From the NCBI GenBank assembly GCA_036676415.1, contig JAKFCX010000015.1, positions 310,001 to 374,000 of the forward strand: a stretch of 64,000 nucleotides of DNA, read 5' to 3'. Numbering within the stretch: position 1 is the first letter of the stretch; each line of letters starts with the position of its first letter. Position numbers and translations under genes: made by a program. Origin of the DNA: JAEZDC01 sp036676415. GTDB taxonomy: Bacteria; Bacteroidota; Bacteroidia; Chitinophagales; Chitinophagaceae. This document shows positions 36,094 through 45,745 of this stretch, one piece after another. The notes beneath the pieces were generated by a model, which saw nothing but the letters and a program-made list of their open reading frames with translations, ran no database searches and had not been told where the DNA came from.

Positions 36094-39000
36094 TTAAAAT
36101 TTTACAAACTTGTCTTGGTAGATCTCACCTGATCTCGTAGTGATTAAAACCAGGTAAACACCATTTGAAAAACCTGATACATCTATCATTTTTGTGTTAG
36201 CAGCCTGCAATGTAGTTTGCATTACCTGCACACCCTGCATATTGCTGATGGTAATAGTAGCATTTGCCAAAGATTTTACACCAGGCAAACTAATTGTTAG
36301 CCTGTCTTTCACCGGGTTTGGATGTAAACTGAGGTTTTGAGACATTGCCGAACTATTCACTTTTACGATACTGCTATACTGGCTGCCATCGTTTTCTATA
36401 CTTTTAATGCGATAGTAAGCTATGCCTGGCAATGGAGCATTATCCATATACACATAGCTCGTAGGAAAATTACTGAAGCCGTTTGATGCAACAGATCCGA
36501 TAACTGTAAAAGTTTGCCCGTTCCTGCTTCGTTCAACATCATAAGAAATTACATTAGACTCGTGGGCTACATTCCATTTCACTTCAACCCCAGCTCCTTT
36601 TTTATCAGCGCTGATATTCAAAAAGCTTACCGGCATCACCGAATTTAAAGAGCGGAAAACAAGTCGGAATCTTCCACCCTGGGAAGCTGCATTACTGGTG
36701 ATAGTAAAAGGATATACAGGATTTGATTTTACATTGTGTGTGGTTCCGGTAAAAGCATCTAACAGCCATATTTCTGCAGCTTCGGTAAATTGTACATAAT
36801 CTGAGAATACCAGTTGAAAATCTCCGGCAGAAGCACTCACCACTCTAACCATCACGGTATCGTTAATGAAGTCCAGGGGTCTCGTCTGTATGGCAAAACT
36901 TCTGGTACCCTTGATGCCTGCAATAAAATTGCCCGAGTTAAATGTTACAGCATCCCAGATCATGCTTTCAGATTTTGAAACAGCAGGGTCAGCTGAAAAC
37001 CGGATCAGCGTATTATCTATGAATTTACTTGCACTGGTAAGAAAGTGTACACGTATTTTCTTGTTGTTTGTAGTGCTTGTTCTGAAAACACCTGGCTGAC
37101 TCTGGTTAAACTTTTGTCTTTCCCTGAAAAGCAAAGTGGTATCGTAGGTACGGTTGCTGGCTACAAAAAATGCCTGGCCAGAAGCAATAAGATCGGGGTT
37201 TGGATACTCTGCCATTCCGCCAGAATGATAGCCACCTGCATAATCTCCCTGGTTGACAGTGAGGTAACCGGTAGTATCTGTTGGTCCGTTGGGATCGTAA
37301 GTATAATAAGTTGGTATTGCCGCTATCGGTGGATTATCTTCTGCTAACCTCGAAAATAGAATTTCACAGGGATAAGGGTTACCTACTAAAGTATAACCTA
37401 ATGCTGTAGGAGAAACACTTGTTTTAGCTTCAAGCGTAACTGGCCAGTTTCCTGTAACGATATTACCCTTTACATTCAATACAGCCGAATCTGGTGTAGG
37501 AACATTTTGCGTGGTTAATAATGTATCACAGTTGGCATCATTTACACCTCTCGGACCTCTGTATAAAACCCTGTAACCTTTTCCTGCTTTTAAAAGCATC
37601 GAAGTATTTGGTGCAGCAACCCAACGTGCCGCAACATCCTGCTCGTAAGAATAAACACTCACAAGATCCAGCGTTGTTTCATCAAACCCATTGCTGTTGT
37701 ATTTGTCAGTTGGCCCACCATTACCTGCATCATCGCCACAAGGGGTACCACCAGTTCCTGGCCCGGTAATATAAATATCATCCTGCCAGGCATTTCTCAA
37801 CGAAATATCATTTACCTGCGGTGCAATGAATATATATCTTCTGGCTACTTTGTTTTTCGCAAATCGTTCAACTGTTATTTGCCCGTTTATAGTAAAGCCA
37901 GCCTGTAATTCGAGTATCCTTCCACTACCGGTAGATTCTGAAGCAATTACAAGATGATCGTTCGTTCTTAATGTGCCGGCAGTTGGAGTTAAAGTACCAC
38001 GAATCTTAGTGGTATTACCAATATGAATGGTTCCACCCACTGTTCTGTTAATGGTGAGGTTGTTAAGGTAATTTCCTGTACCGGTTTGATCAAAAAATAA
38101 AGAATCGCCCATGTCTCCGAAACCGTTGATTGCGATATCGGAAGATTTGCTTCCAATAAGACAATTTGCAGCACTGCTGTTAATTGTACCAAAAATGGTG
38201 AGGATATTAGTATCGATACTCAGCTTGCCATTACTTAGGTTCAGATGAAACTGGATTTGTTCATCCGCTGTTAGTGTTACGGTGCTACCTCCGCTAATCT
38301 GTAAGATATCTGTTGGGCCAGGAAAAATATCACCTATTACGATGGGCGATGCATTACCAAAATTAACCTGTGCATCAAAATCGCTGGCGTCAATTTTACC
38401 AGCTGCATTGGTAACGCTGGTCATGATGTTTAGGGTATTGGACGGTTCAACATCCAATGTTCCTGCATTCAGTGCTAAAATGCCTTGTACAGTTACATTA
38501 CCCTGCATGGCCCTGTTAATTCCGTCACCTTTTATGGTTAAGTTGCCCTGGTATATTCCTGAAGCGATCAACTGGTTACCTGCAGCATCGTATTCTACAT
38601 GCATGCTCCATTCTCTGCCATTCGGCAAGGCACTGCTAGCGGTAACACCTGTTATAAGTATTCCTGTTCCTGTAGTAGTTAATGAAGCACCCAGTAATTG
38701 ATTCGTGCCCATTGAAACGGTTACGCCTGAAGCAATTTCTAATTGTGAATTAACAGTGATAGCACCGGTAGCTGTTTTCGTGCCTGAAGTTGAAGCGGTG
38801 AGATTAACATAAGTACCGCCAATTACACTCTGTGCACCGGCTGCATTGTATTCTACTTCCATGCTCCATGTTGTTCCTGAAGGAAGCGCACTGGCAGTAG
38901 CCTGGGTGGTAATTAATCCGGTACCGGAAGTAGTTAATGAGGCACCTGAAATAGTATTTGTGCCCATAGCAAGTGTAACACCAGAGGCCACTGATAGATT

Positions 39001-41445
39001 TGTAGCGGTGATATTACCGATTGCTGTTTTTATGCCTGATACGGATGTTGTAAGAGTAGCATACGTTCCACCGATCACATTCTGTGCCCCTGCTGCATTA
39101 TAGGCTACTTCCATAGTCCAGGTTCTGCCTGCAGGAATAGCATTGGCAGCAGCTTGGGTAGTAATTAGTCCGGTACCCGATGTGGTTATCGAAGCACCTG
39201 AAATAGCATTAGTACCCATAGCCAGTGTAACACCATTTGCAACAGTCAGCTGGGCATTTATTGTTAAGTTGCCAGCTGTTTTAGTACCGCTGTTTGATGC
39301 AGTAAGATTGTTATATCCTGAACTTAGCGTAGGAATACTTTGTGCACCATTTCCATTAAAATCTACGGTAGAACCGGTTACTGTAATTGATCCTGCACCT
39401 GGTGTGAAGGTTCCTGCAATGCCAATTGTTCCACTGGCAGCCAAAACCCTGGCTCCCCCGGTAAGATTCAAATTATTATAGTTTGTGGCAGTAACATTAG
39501 TAGATGCAGCATTGGTATAGTTTACAGTAGAGGTAGAGGGAGTAAATGTTCCTGTCACAACCAATGGTGTTCCGGTTCCTGCAAGATTAAGTGTTTGCGA
39601 ACTCAGATCAAGTGTTGATGATGCTCCGATAGTGAGAACACTATTTACAGTAACGGTGCCTGTGAATGTTTTAATTCCACCGGTAGCCGTAGATAAATTA
39701 TTGTAAGTAAAGGCAGGAATATTCTGAGCACCGGAACCGTTGAAACTAATTGTTGATCCTGTAAGCGTAAAACCTCCTGCCCCTGGTGTGAAGGTTCCTG
39801 CAATACCGATCGTTCCACTACCTGCCAATACCCTGGCTCCTCCGGTAAGGTTTAAATTATTATAATTTGTTGCAGTAACATTAGTAGACGATGCGTTGGT
39901 ATAATTTACGGTAGATGTAGATGGAGTAAATATTCCTGTAACAACCAATGGTGTTCCACTTCCTGCAAGGTTGAGTGTCCGGGTGCTTAAATCAAGCGTT
40001 GAGGATGCTCCAACGGTTAGAACGGAATTTACAGTGGTCGTACCGGCTAATGTTTTAGTGCCGCCGATAGATGTTTCCAGGTTGAAATATGTAACGCCGG
40101 CAATGTTTTGACTACCGCTGCCATTGAAATCGACCGTACCGGAACTGTGATTGAAGGTGCCGGAATTGGTAAAATTACCTGCTATAAAAGTAGTTCCGGT
40201 TGATGCGTTGAATGTTCCTGCGGAAATGGCCAAATCATTAACTGTAACATCCCCGGCTCCGAATGTGAGTGTGCCGGCAGATGTTTTGGTAAGATTGTTA
40301 CCTCCATCCACTAACCCGGTAAACGTTAACGTGGTGCCGGAAGCAACATCAATTGTTCCTCCTGATGATCCGATGCTGATGGATCGGTTTGCATTTAAAG
40401 TGAATGTTGCACTGCTGGATAATCCTCCTCCATTTAATGTGATATGTCCTGCAGAAGGAGCACCGGGAGCTGTGCCTAAACTAAGATCAGCATCAATTCT
40501 TAAGAGGCCACCATTTATGGTTGTTGAACCAGTAAAAGCATTACTACCGTTCAGCACAAAAGTACCTGCTCCTTGCTTGGTTAGCGTACCTACTGCACCA
40601 CCTCCGGCAGCAGGTGTAAGTGTAATCACTCCTGCTGTTTGTCCGTCATTGATTCCACCACCGGTTGTTACTGTTGTTGAGCCATTCTCAATAATTACAT
40701 TTCCCGCATCTCCTCCAATTCCTGTACCTGCAGGTAGTCCTCCATTAGCGGTAATATTTTGGGTTAGCCTTATTCCCGTCCCCGCCTGAATCGTTATGTT
40801 TCCACCGTCCCCACCATCTGAATTTCCACCACTTGCTGCAAAGCCAGTGGCTGTAATTACTCCGGTTGCAATTATCACATTTGCCCCGGAAACCAATGTT
40901 ATATCTCCTGCATCTCCACCAACAGCACTTCCTCGTCGGCTTCCACTGGTAGTAATTGCTCCACCGATCGTTAGCGTTGAGCCGGCATTAAGTGTAACAT
41001 TCGTTCCATGGCGACCAGTTCCGGGACTTCCACCAGTTGCAGAGCCAGCAACATTAATTGCTCCTGTGGAAATGGTTCCGGCAGTTCCTGCATTTATGGT
41101 AAACGTCAGCTGACTTAATGTAGCTGTCCGTAAAGCAGTAATTGCAGATACCGTTACATTACCTGCCTGGTTACAGGAGCCACAGGTGGTATTGATCACT
41201 ACATTATTAGCACCTGAAATAAGGGCATTTTGTAAAGTTGTGAGATTCAATACTGCGTTATTAGCTGTTGGAGTAAAGACCCCGTTGACAAAAGTGCCAT
41301 TTGCTGTCGTTCCGGAAGATATTGTTACATTGGAAAACTGCGAAAAAGAAACTTCGTATTTGAATAGTAATAATGAAGCTAAGAGCACAACTACAAATAG
41401 TGGCTTACGCTTCTTGGTGTTTGACAGGATTAGAATAGTATTCAT
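36094..41445 (-). CDS. Giant secreted beta-repeat (autotransporter-like) protein with T9SS signal
   Basis: 1783 residues. Signal peptide near 12-37. Gly/Thr/Asn-rich beta-solenoid-like repeats fill about 40-1150, e.g. LTKQGAGTFVLNGSNAFTG, typical of autotransporter-associated beta-strand repeats. Two near-identical 128-residue units (NYNNLNLTGGARVLA..) lie near 485-740 and three units with TLAMGTNTISGASLTTSGTG near 730-950. A globular part covers about 1250-1650. The C-terminal T9SS type A domain is LSLHPNPVKDRLTISLPG near 1700, ending YQDKFVKF. Surface-exposed adhesin-like function is inferred. Confidence 0.9.
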   Translation of the reverse strand: MNTILILSNTKKRKPLFVVVLLASLLLFKYEVSFSQFSNVTISSGTTANGTFVNGVFTPTANNAVLNLTTLQNALISGANNVVINTTCGSCNQAGNVTVSAITALRTATLSQLTFTINAGTAGTISTGAINVAGSATGGSPGTGRHGTNVTLNAGSTLTIGGAITTSGSRRGSAVGGDAGDITLVSGANVIIATGVITATGFAASGGNSDGGDGGNITIQAGTGIRLTQNITANGGLPAGTGIGGDAGNVIIENGSTTVTTGGGINDGQTAGVITLTPAAGGGAVGTLTKQGAGTFVLNGSNAFTGSTTINGGLLRIDADLSLGTAPGAPSAGHITLNGGGLSSSATFTLNANRSISIGSSGGTIDVASGTTLTFTGLVDGGNNLTKTSAGTLTFGAGDVTVNDLAISAGTFNASTGTTFIAGNFTNSGTFNHSSGTVDFNGSGSQNIAGVTYFNLETSIGGTKTLAGTTTVNSVLTVGASSTLDLSTRTLNLAGSGTPLVVTGIFTPSTSTVNYTNASSTNVTATNYNNLNLTGGARVLAGSGTIGIAGTFTPGAGGFTLTGSTISFNGSGAQNIPAFTYNNLSTATGGIKTFTGTVTVNSVLTIGASSTLDLSSQTLNLAGTGTPLVVTGTFTPSTSTVNYTNAASTNVTATNYNNLNLTGGARVLAASGTIGIAGTFTPGAGSITVTGSTVDFNGNGAQSIPTLSSGYNNLTASNSGTKTAGNLTINAQLTVANGVTLAMGTNAISGASITTSGTGLITTQAAANAIPAGRTWTMEVAYNAAGAQNVIGGTYATLTTSVSGIKTAIGNITATNLSVASGVTLAMGTNTISGASLTTSGTGLITTQATASALPSGTTWSMEVEYNAAGAQSVIGGTYVNLTASTSGTKTATGAITVNSQLEIASGVTVSMGTNQLLGASLTTTGTGILITGVTASSALPNGREWSMHVEYDAAGNQLIASGIYQGNLTIKGDGINRAMQGNVTVQGILALNAGTLDVEPSNTLNIMTSVTNAAGKIDASDFDAQVNFGNASPIVIGDIFPGPTDILQISGGSTVTLTADEQIQFHLNLSNGKLSIDTNILTIFGTINSSAANCLIGSKSSDIAINGFGDMGDSLFFDQTGTGNYLNNLTINRTVGGTIHIGNTTKIRGTLTPTAGTLRTNDHLVIASESTGSGRILELQAGFTINGQITVERFAKNKVARRYIFIAPQVNDISLRNAWQDDIYITGPGTGGTPCGDDAGNGGPTDKYNSNGFDETTLDLVSVYSYEQDVAARWVAAPNTSMLLKAGKGYRVLYRGPRGVNDANCDTLLTTQNVPTPDSAVLNVKGNIVTGNWPVTLEAKTSVSPTALGYTLVGNPYPCEILFSRLAEDNPPIAAIPTYYTYDPNGPTDTTGYLTVNQGDYAGGYHSGGMAEYPNPDLIASGQAFFVASNRTYDTTLLFRERQKFNQSQPGVFRTSTTNNKKIRVHFLTSASKFIDNTLIRFSADPAVSKSESMIWDAVTFNSGNFIAGIKGTRSFAIQTRPLDFINDTVMVRVVSASAGDFQLVFSDYVQFTEAAEIWLLDAFTGTTHNVKSNPVYPFTITSNAASQGGRFRLVFRSLNSVMPVSFLNISADKKGAGVEVKWNVAHESNVISYDVERSRNGQTFTVIGSVASNGFSNFPTSYVYMDNAPLPGIAYYRIKSIENDGSQYSSIVKVNSSAMSQNLSLHPNPVKDRLTISLPGVKSLANATITISNMQGVQVMQTTLQAANTKMIDVSGFSNGVYLVLITTRSGEIYQDKFVKF
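39340..40110 (-). repeat. Two 384-bp near-identical tandem coding repeats
   Basis: GGTGTGAAGG at 39401-39410 recurs at 39785-39794, and long flanking stretches match at the same 384-bp offset. 384 bp is 128 codons, so the repeat is in frame. Confidence 0.8.
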
Positions 41446-41643
41446 AACTGATTTTAAGATCGAGGTAGATACAAAGTACCAACAGTTTTGAAGGAAATTC
41501 TACCACATATTCGTCAGTGAATACCACAGAATCGTCCGCCAGTTTGTTTTAACAAAACCCGGAAACCCACAAAAACGTATTCAGCAAGAAAACACGGATA
41601 ACCTGATCGGCTTCACCTTTTTGATTAGTCTTCGACAACGACA

Positions 41644-43641
41644 CTAATACCTGGTCAGTTTCCGGATGGTTGCATTCAACCTGCTCTTTGCCATGAATTG
41701 ATTCTCCAGTTGAATATTAAAAGGGATAGGTGTATCCATCGATGCACATCTCAACACTGGAGCATCAAGCAATTCAAAGCAATGTTCAGTGATCCACGCA
41801 CTGATTTCACCCCCAATGCCTCCGATCAAGGTGTCTTCATGCAACAACAGCACTTTACCCGTTTTCGCAACCGAATTTTTTATAGAATCGTAATCCAACG
41901 GCAATAAAGTTCTAAGGTCAAGTATGTGAAGCGAAATATCAGGATGCTGTTGCTGGTATTCCAAAGCCCAGTGAACCCCGGCTCCATAAGTGATGATCGT
42001 AATATCTTCTCCTTCTTTTACAAGGTTCGCCTTTCCTATTTCAACTTCATAATACTCAGCCGGCACATTTCCACTGATGCTTCTGTACAAAGCTTTATGC
42101 TCAAAGAACATTACGGGGTTCGGATCATTGAATGCTGCGATCAGCAAACCTTTTGCATCATAAGGCGTAGCAGGATAAACAACTTTTAAACCGGGTGTAT
42201 GTACAAACCAGGCTTCGTTGCTCTGGCTGTGAAATGGACCGGCACCAACGCCACCCCCTGTAGGCATTCGAACAACCACATCTGCATTTTGGCCCCAGCG
42301 ATAATGGATCTTCGCAAGGTTATTAATGATCTGGTTAAAGCCTACCGTTGCAAAATCAGCGAACTGCATTTCCATCATACTCTTAAATCCTTCTAAACTC
42401 AGTCCGAGAGCGGAACCTATAATGGCACTTTCGCAAAGTGGTGTGTTTCGTACTCTTTCTTTTCCAAATTTCTGTACAAAGCCATCAGTAATCTTGAATG
42501 CGCCTCCATATTCAGCAATATCCTGGCCCATCAATACGAGATGCCGGTGAACCTGCATTGATTGATCAAGCCCTTCTTTAATCGCATCCAATAATCTTAT
42601 TTCTGTTGCTGCATCTCTTTCTGCAACGACGGTCGACGGTCTACGATCAACGGTCAACGGTCTTACTGCATACACATCGCTCAACTCTTCTTCCATGTCC
42701 GGCCTCATATCTTCCGCCTCAAATGCTATCTTCAACTCTTCCTCTATATACTTTTTATACGCATCCCTGATTTCTTCAACCGCTGGCTTACTTAAGACTT
42801 TCTCACTTACCAGGTATTCCTCGAAATTCTTGATGGGATCCCTCAGGCTCCATTCTTCAAACAATTCCTTCGGTACATACTTCGTTCCGCTGGCTTCTTC
42901 ATGACCCCTCATTCTAAAGGTCATACATTCTACCAGGTAAGGCTTTTGTTCTTTGATGCAATATTCCCTGATGCCCCTGATCGTATCATAAACACTCAAT
43001 ACATTATTACCATCTATCCTGATGCCTTCCATTCCGTAACCTTTCGCTTTATCCACCAGGTTTTCGCAACGGTATTGTTCATTTACAGGAGTGCTCAATC
43101 CATAACCATTGTTTTCTATAATGAAGATCACCGGCAGATCCCAGACCGCAGCAACATTCAGTGCTTCATGAAAATCACCTTCACTCGTTCCGCCATCACC
43201 ACTAAACGCTAATGAAACTTTCGTTTCTTTTCTCAACTTGTAAGCAAGTGCAACACCATCTGCAATGGCTAATTGCGGACCCAAATGCGAGATCATACCA
43301 CAGATATGGTGCTCTTTCGTACCAAAGTGAAAACTTCGCTCTCTTCCTTTGCTATAACCATCTCTATTTCCCTGCCACTGCATAAATAATTTTCGCAAAG
43401 GCATTTTCCTCGACGTAAAAACGCCGAGGTTTCTATGCAAAGGCATGATCCATTCATCTTCCTGCAATGCAAGCGTGGCACCAACTGAAATCGCTTCCTG
43501 CCCGATGCCGCTAAACCATTTACTGATCTTTCCCTGCCTCAATAACAGTAACATCTTTTCTTCTATCATTCTTGGCAATAGAAGGTTGCGGTAGATGTTT
43601 TTCAGCTCGTCATTCTGTAAATGTCCACGGTTGAATTGCAT
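41644..43641 (-). CDS. Branched-chain 2-oxoacid dehydrogenase E1, alpha/beta fusion
   Basis: 665 residues. Residues 1 to ~320 are the alpha subunit with thiamine-diphosphate motif GDGGTSEGDFHEALN..NN and RMRGHEEASGT. Residues ~345-665 are the beta subunit: MGQDIAEYGGAFKITDGF, RVRNTPLCESAIIG, EMQFADF and LLPLDYDSI. Single-chain E1 alpha-beta fusions are usual in Bacteroidota. The enzyme decarboxylates branched-chain 2-oxoacids (or a related 2-oxoacid) and passes acyl to E2. The linker near residues 327-338 is encoded by a heptamer tandem repeat. Confidence 0.88.
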   Translation of the reverse strand: MQFNRGHLQNDELKNIYRNLLLPRMIEEKMLLLLRQGKISKWFSGIGQEAISVGATLALQEDEWIMPLHRNLGVFTSRKMPLRKLFMQWQGNRDGYSKGRERSFHFGTKEHHICGMISHLGPQLAIADGVALAYKLRKETKVSLAFSGDGGTSEGDFHEALNVAAVWDLPVIFIIENNGYGLSTPVNEQYRCENLVDKAKGYGMEGIRIDGNNVLSVYDTIRGIREYCIKEQKPYLVECMTFRMRGHEEASGTKYVPKELFEEWSLRDPIKNFEEYLVSEKVLSKPAVEEIRDAYKKYIEEELKIAFEAEDMRPDMEEELSDVYAVRPLTVDRRPSTVVAERDAATEIRLLDAIKEGLDQSMQVHRHLVLMGQDIAEYGGAFKITDGFVQKFGKERVRNTPLCESAIIGSALGLSLEGFKSMMEMQFADFATVGFNQIINNLAKIHYRWGQNADVVVRMPTGGGVGAGPFHSQSNEAWFVHTPGLKVVYPATPYDAKGLLIAAFNDPNPVMFFEHKALYRSISGNVPAEYYEVEIGKANLVKEGEDITIITYGAGVHWALEYQQQHPDISLHILDLRTLLPLDYDSIKNSVAKTGKVLLLHEDTLIGGIGGEISAWITEHCFELLDAPVLRCASMDTPIPFNIQLENQFMAKSRLNATIRKLTRY
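42628..42662. repeat. Five tandem heptamers inside the E1 linker
   Basis: GACGGTC GACGGTC TACGATC AACGGTC AACGGTC in direct succession (35 nt). It encodes the linker around PLTVDRRPSTV between the two E1 halves. Confidence 0.85.
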
Positions 43642-43786
43642 GCCGCTAAGATAAGGATAGTTGGTTTCGTCTCAGGGGTTCGAATAATTGCTTTCAATCA
43701 TATCCTGTAGTTGTAAAAGCTTTAAATTAGCTACTGCATAATTTCTCAGCATTACATACGTTTTAGTATAACCAAAACACCATTTT

Positions 43787-44635
43787 ATGAAGCTTTTTAC
43801 CCTTGCCTGCCTGCTATCAGTTTGTTCCCTCGTAATTGTTTCCTGTCAGAAAGAGATCAGTTGGGATGATCTCTCTAACCAGCCCGGAACAGGTACTGGT
43901 GGTGGCGGAACAGGCACCACTCCCGGTGGATGTGGAAATGTGGTGATGAAGGTGAAGCGTTTTCACCCTGTGGTAGATACCAACCTGCAGATCACTGTTG
44001 AGTATGATGGCTCAGGTAAAATGATCGCATTGCGAAACAATATGCTGGGGAGCAGGAAGAGAACCGCCAATTACTATTACGAAAATAATCGCATAGTAAA
44101 AGCAGCGCTGTACGACATTGCCTCGGGTAATTTTGAGGATACCGTGAAGTATGTGTATGGCACTTCCGGCAGGCTGGATTCCATTTACCTGAAAAATGAC
44201 GACTACTTCAACCTGAAGTTAACCTATGATGCCGCCGGAAGATTGCAGCGGATCATGCGTTACGACGGAACGGATACGATGTTTTACCAATTGGTAACTG
44301 AAAGATATCCGAATGGAAATATCAAAAAAGTAGAAGACAGGGAGCCTTCAGGTAGTGTAAACACTTATTACGAGTACAAGTGGGATGACAGGAAAAATCC
44401 TTTTGAAAATATTGCCCTTTACATGTTTCATCTCGACGATGAGGAGATGGTCTTCCGGTTTTACGGGAAGTTCAATTACACTGATGAAGCCTTCCTGCAC
44501 ACGCATAATAATGTAGGCGGCGAAACAGGCCTGAAATATTCTTACAACGCCAACTGTTATCCCAAAGGAGCCCAGGTAACTTTCGCAGGAATGCCGCTTT
44601 TCCCCGATGATGATTTTAAATGGGAATACAACTAA
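43787..44635 (+). CDS. Lipoprotein, YD/RHS-like beta repeats, unknown function
   Basis: 282 residues. Lipoprotein signal ends VIVSCQKE (Cys near 20). A Gly/Thr-rich linker follows (PGTGTGGGGTG). The remainder has repeats like YDGSGKMIALRN, YENNRIVKAAL, YGTSGRLDSIYL and YDAAGRLQRIMRYDG, similar to YD/RHS or DUF4595 beta-strand units. Probably surface-attached. No neighbour suggests a role. Confidence 0.72.
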   Translation: MKLFTLACLLSVCSLVIVSCQKEISWDDLSNQPGTGTGGGGTGTTPGGCGNVVMKVKRFHPVVDTNLQITVEYDGSGKMIALRNNMLGSRKRTANYYYENNRIVKAALYDIASGNFEDTVKYVYGTSGRLDSIYLKNDDYFNLKLTYDAAGRLQRIMRYDGTDTMFYQLVTERYPNGNIKKVEDREPSGSVNTYYEYKWDDRKNPFENIALYMFHLDDEEMVFRFYGKFNYTDEAFLHTHNNVGGETGLKYSYNANCYPKGAQVTFAGMPLFPDDDFKWEYN

Positions 44636-44928
44636 AATATTTTTATATAAAGATTGAAGATGATGCCCGTACTACACTGCTGTAAGATCAAGGCATGGCG
44701 ATGAAGAAGTTTCGCCGGCTTGTATCACCTTCAGTTAACAGCTTGCCCGCTTATCTTGCATAGTCTTGTTTAAAAAGCCCCGCCTTCCGGCAGGGCAGAT
44801 TACTGAGGCCTGAGAAATATAAATTTCCTCAACTTCACCCGCATTCAAACAATCTTTGCACAGGTAAAATATCCCGGTAAATATGGTAAGATACCGGCGT
44901 ATAAATTTTTATATTTGCTTCAGGTCAT

Positions 44929-45005
44929 TGTAAGGGAAGAACCAACCACGTTGCGAGGGAAGAACAACCCACGTCGTTGCGAGGGAGGAACGACCGAAGC
45001 AATCT
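44929..45005 (+). repeat. Three imperfect repeats of TTGCGAGGGAAGAAC type
   Basis: GTAAGGGAAGAACCAACCACG, then TTGCGAGGGAAGAACAACCC, then TTGCGAGGGAGGAACGACCG, with a final GAAGCAATCTC. Resembles a widespread intergenic repeat found in many bacterial genomes (family impression). Confidence 0.6.
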
Positions 45006-45009
45006 CCTC

Positions 45010-45030
45010 ATTCACCATTCACCATTCACG
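45010..45030 (+). repeat. Three tandem heptamers ATTCACC
   Basis: ATTCACC ATTCACC ATTCACG in direct succession, 13 nt before the XRE regulator ATG. Confidence 0.75.
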
Positions 45031-45042
45031 AAACAACCAATA

Positions 45043-45453
45043 ATGAGCAACATAAAACAACCCCACCACGGCAGAAACATCAAACGCCTTCGTGAAATGA
45101 TCGGGATGAAACAGGAAGCTCTTGCCCTTGAACTCGGTGGCGACTGGAACCAGAAAAAGATCTCCCTGCTTGAACAGAAAGAAGAGGTTGATGAACCCAT
45201 GTTGCGAGAGGTGGCCGGCGCTTTAAAGATGCCCGTGGAAGCAATAAAGAATTTTGATGAAGATTCTGCACTTAATATTATTTCAAATACGTTCAATGAT
45301 CATGCAGTATTAAATGGGATAATGTATAACCCTACGTTTAATCCTATTGACAAGATTGTCGAACTCTACGAAAGCAAAATTGCTTTGTACGAACGCATGC
45401 TAAAAGAAAAGAATGCGATGATGGAGAAGCTCGAACAACTAATAAAGAAATAA
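45043..45453 (+). CDS. XRE-family HTH transcriptional regulator
   Basis: 136 residues from ATG 45043. Helix-turn-helix at about 10-65: RNIKRLREMIGMKQEALA, WNQKKISLLEQKE. A C-terminal coiled region (IVELYESKIALYERMLKEKN) follows. Short regulators of this type control mobile or stress genes. An earlier in-frame start at 44977 would translate through the repeat array and is rejected. Confidence 0.82.
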   Translation: MSNIKQPHHGRNIKRLREMIGMKQEALALELGGDWNQKKISLLEQKEEVDEPMLREVAGALKMPVEAIKNFDEDSALNIISNTFNDHAVLNGIMYNPTFNPIDKIVELYESKIALYERMLKEKNAMMEKLEQLIKK

Positions 45454-45744
45454 TTCAAAAGGGCAGTAGATGCATTTCTATCCGGATGACTGTTTGCTTT
45501 CTAATGAGTCCTACTTTGAGTTGGCGATAGCTGATTCGGCTGCTACTTCTCGGTAAGCGGTAAACAAGATTCCCATGCTCACTTCTGCTTTCAACAGCAC
45601 TGGAGGATAGCTTAACAGGTAACTTCTTTCCAGTTAGTAAGCCTCATGTTTAGTTCGGCATGGTAATATTTTAAGATAATCTCTTGCACCATTTGCACTT
45701 GAAAATTATTGATTTTCTGTGCAAGCAGTTGCGTATATTTATGT
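45454..45744. other. Intergenic region left of the cassette
   Basis: AT-rich, no gene or integrase remnant seen. It ends at GTTAGGCG (45745), the head of the gene cassette. Confidence 0.5.
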
Positions 45745-45745
45745 G

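Larger units (their letters stand above)
44636..45042. other. Intergenic region with repeat fragments
   Basis: No gene seen. It holds a GC-rich hairpin at 44777-44796 (GCCCCGCC TTCC GGCAGGGC), a TATATTTG -7-like box at 44910-44917 without a good -33, and the repeat array at 44929-45030. Confidence 0.6.

Noticed and set aside
39340..40110. Insertion sequence
   Set aside because: Repeats are in frame with the adhesin gene and lack a transposase or terminal inverted repeats.
44777..44796. Terminator of the lipoprotein gene
   Set aside because: The T run lies on the minus-strand side of the hairpin, so it does not fit a plus-strand terminator; probably a repeat hairpin.
45010..45030. Heptamer repeats as a CRISPR array
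   Set aside because: Units are 7 nt without spacers, and no cas gene is present.
45454..45744. attI site or integrase remnant
   Set aside because: No integrase-like frame and no paired arms upstream of GTTAGGCG.
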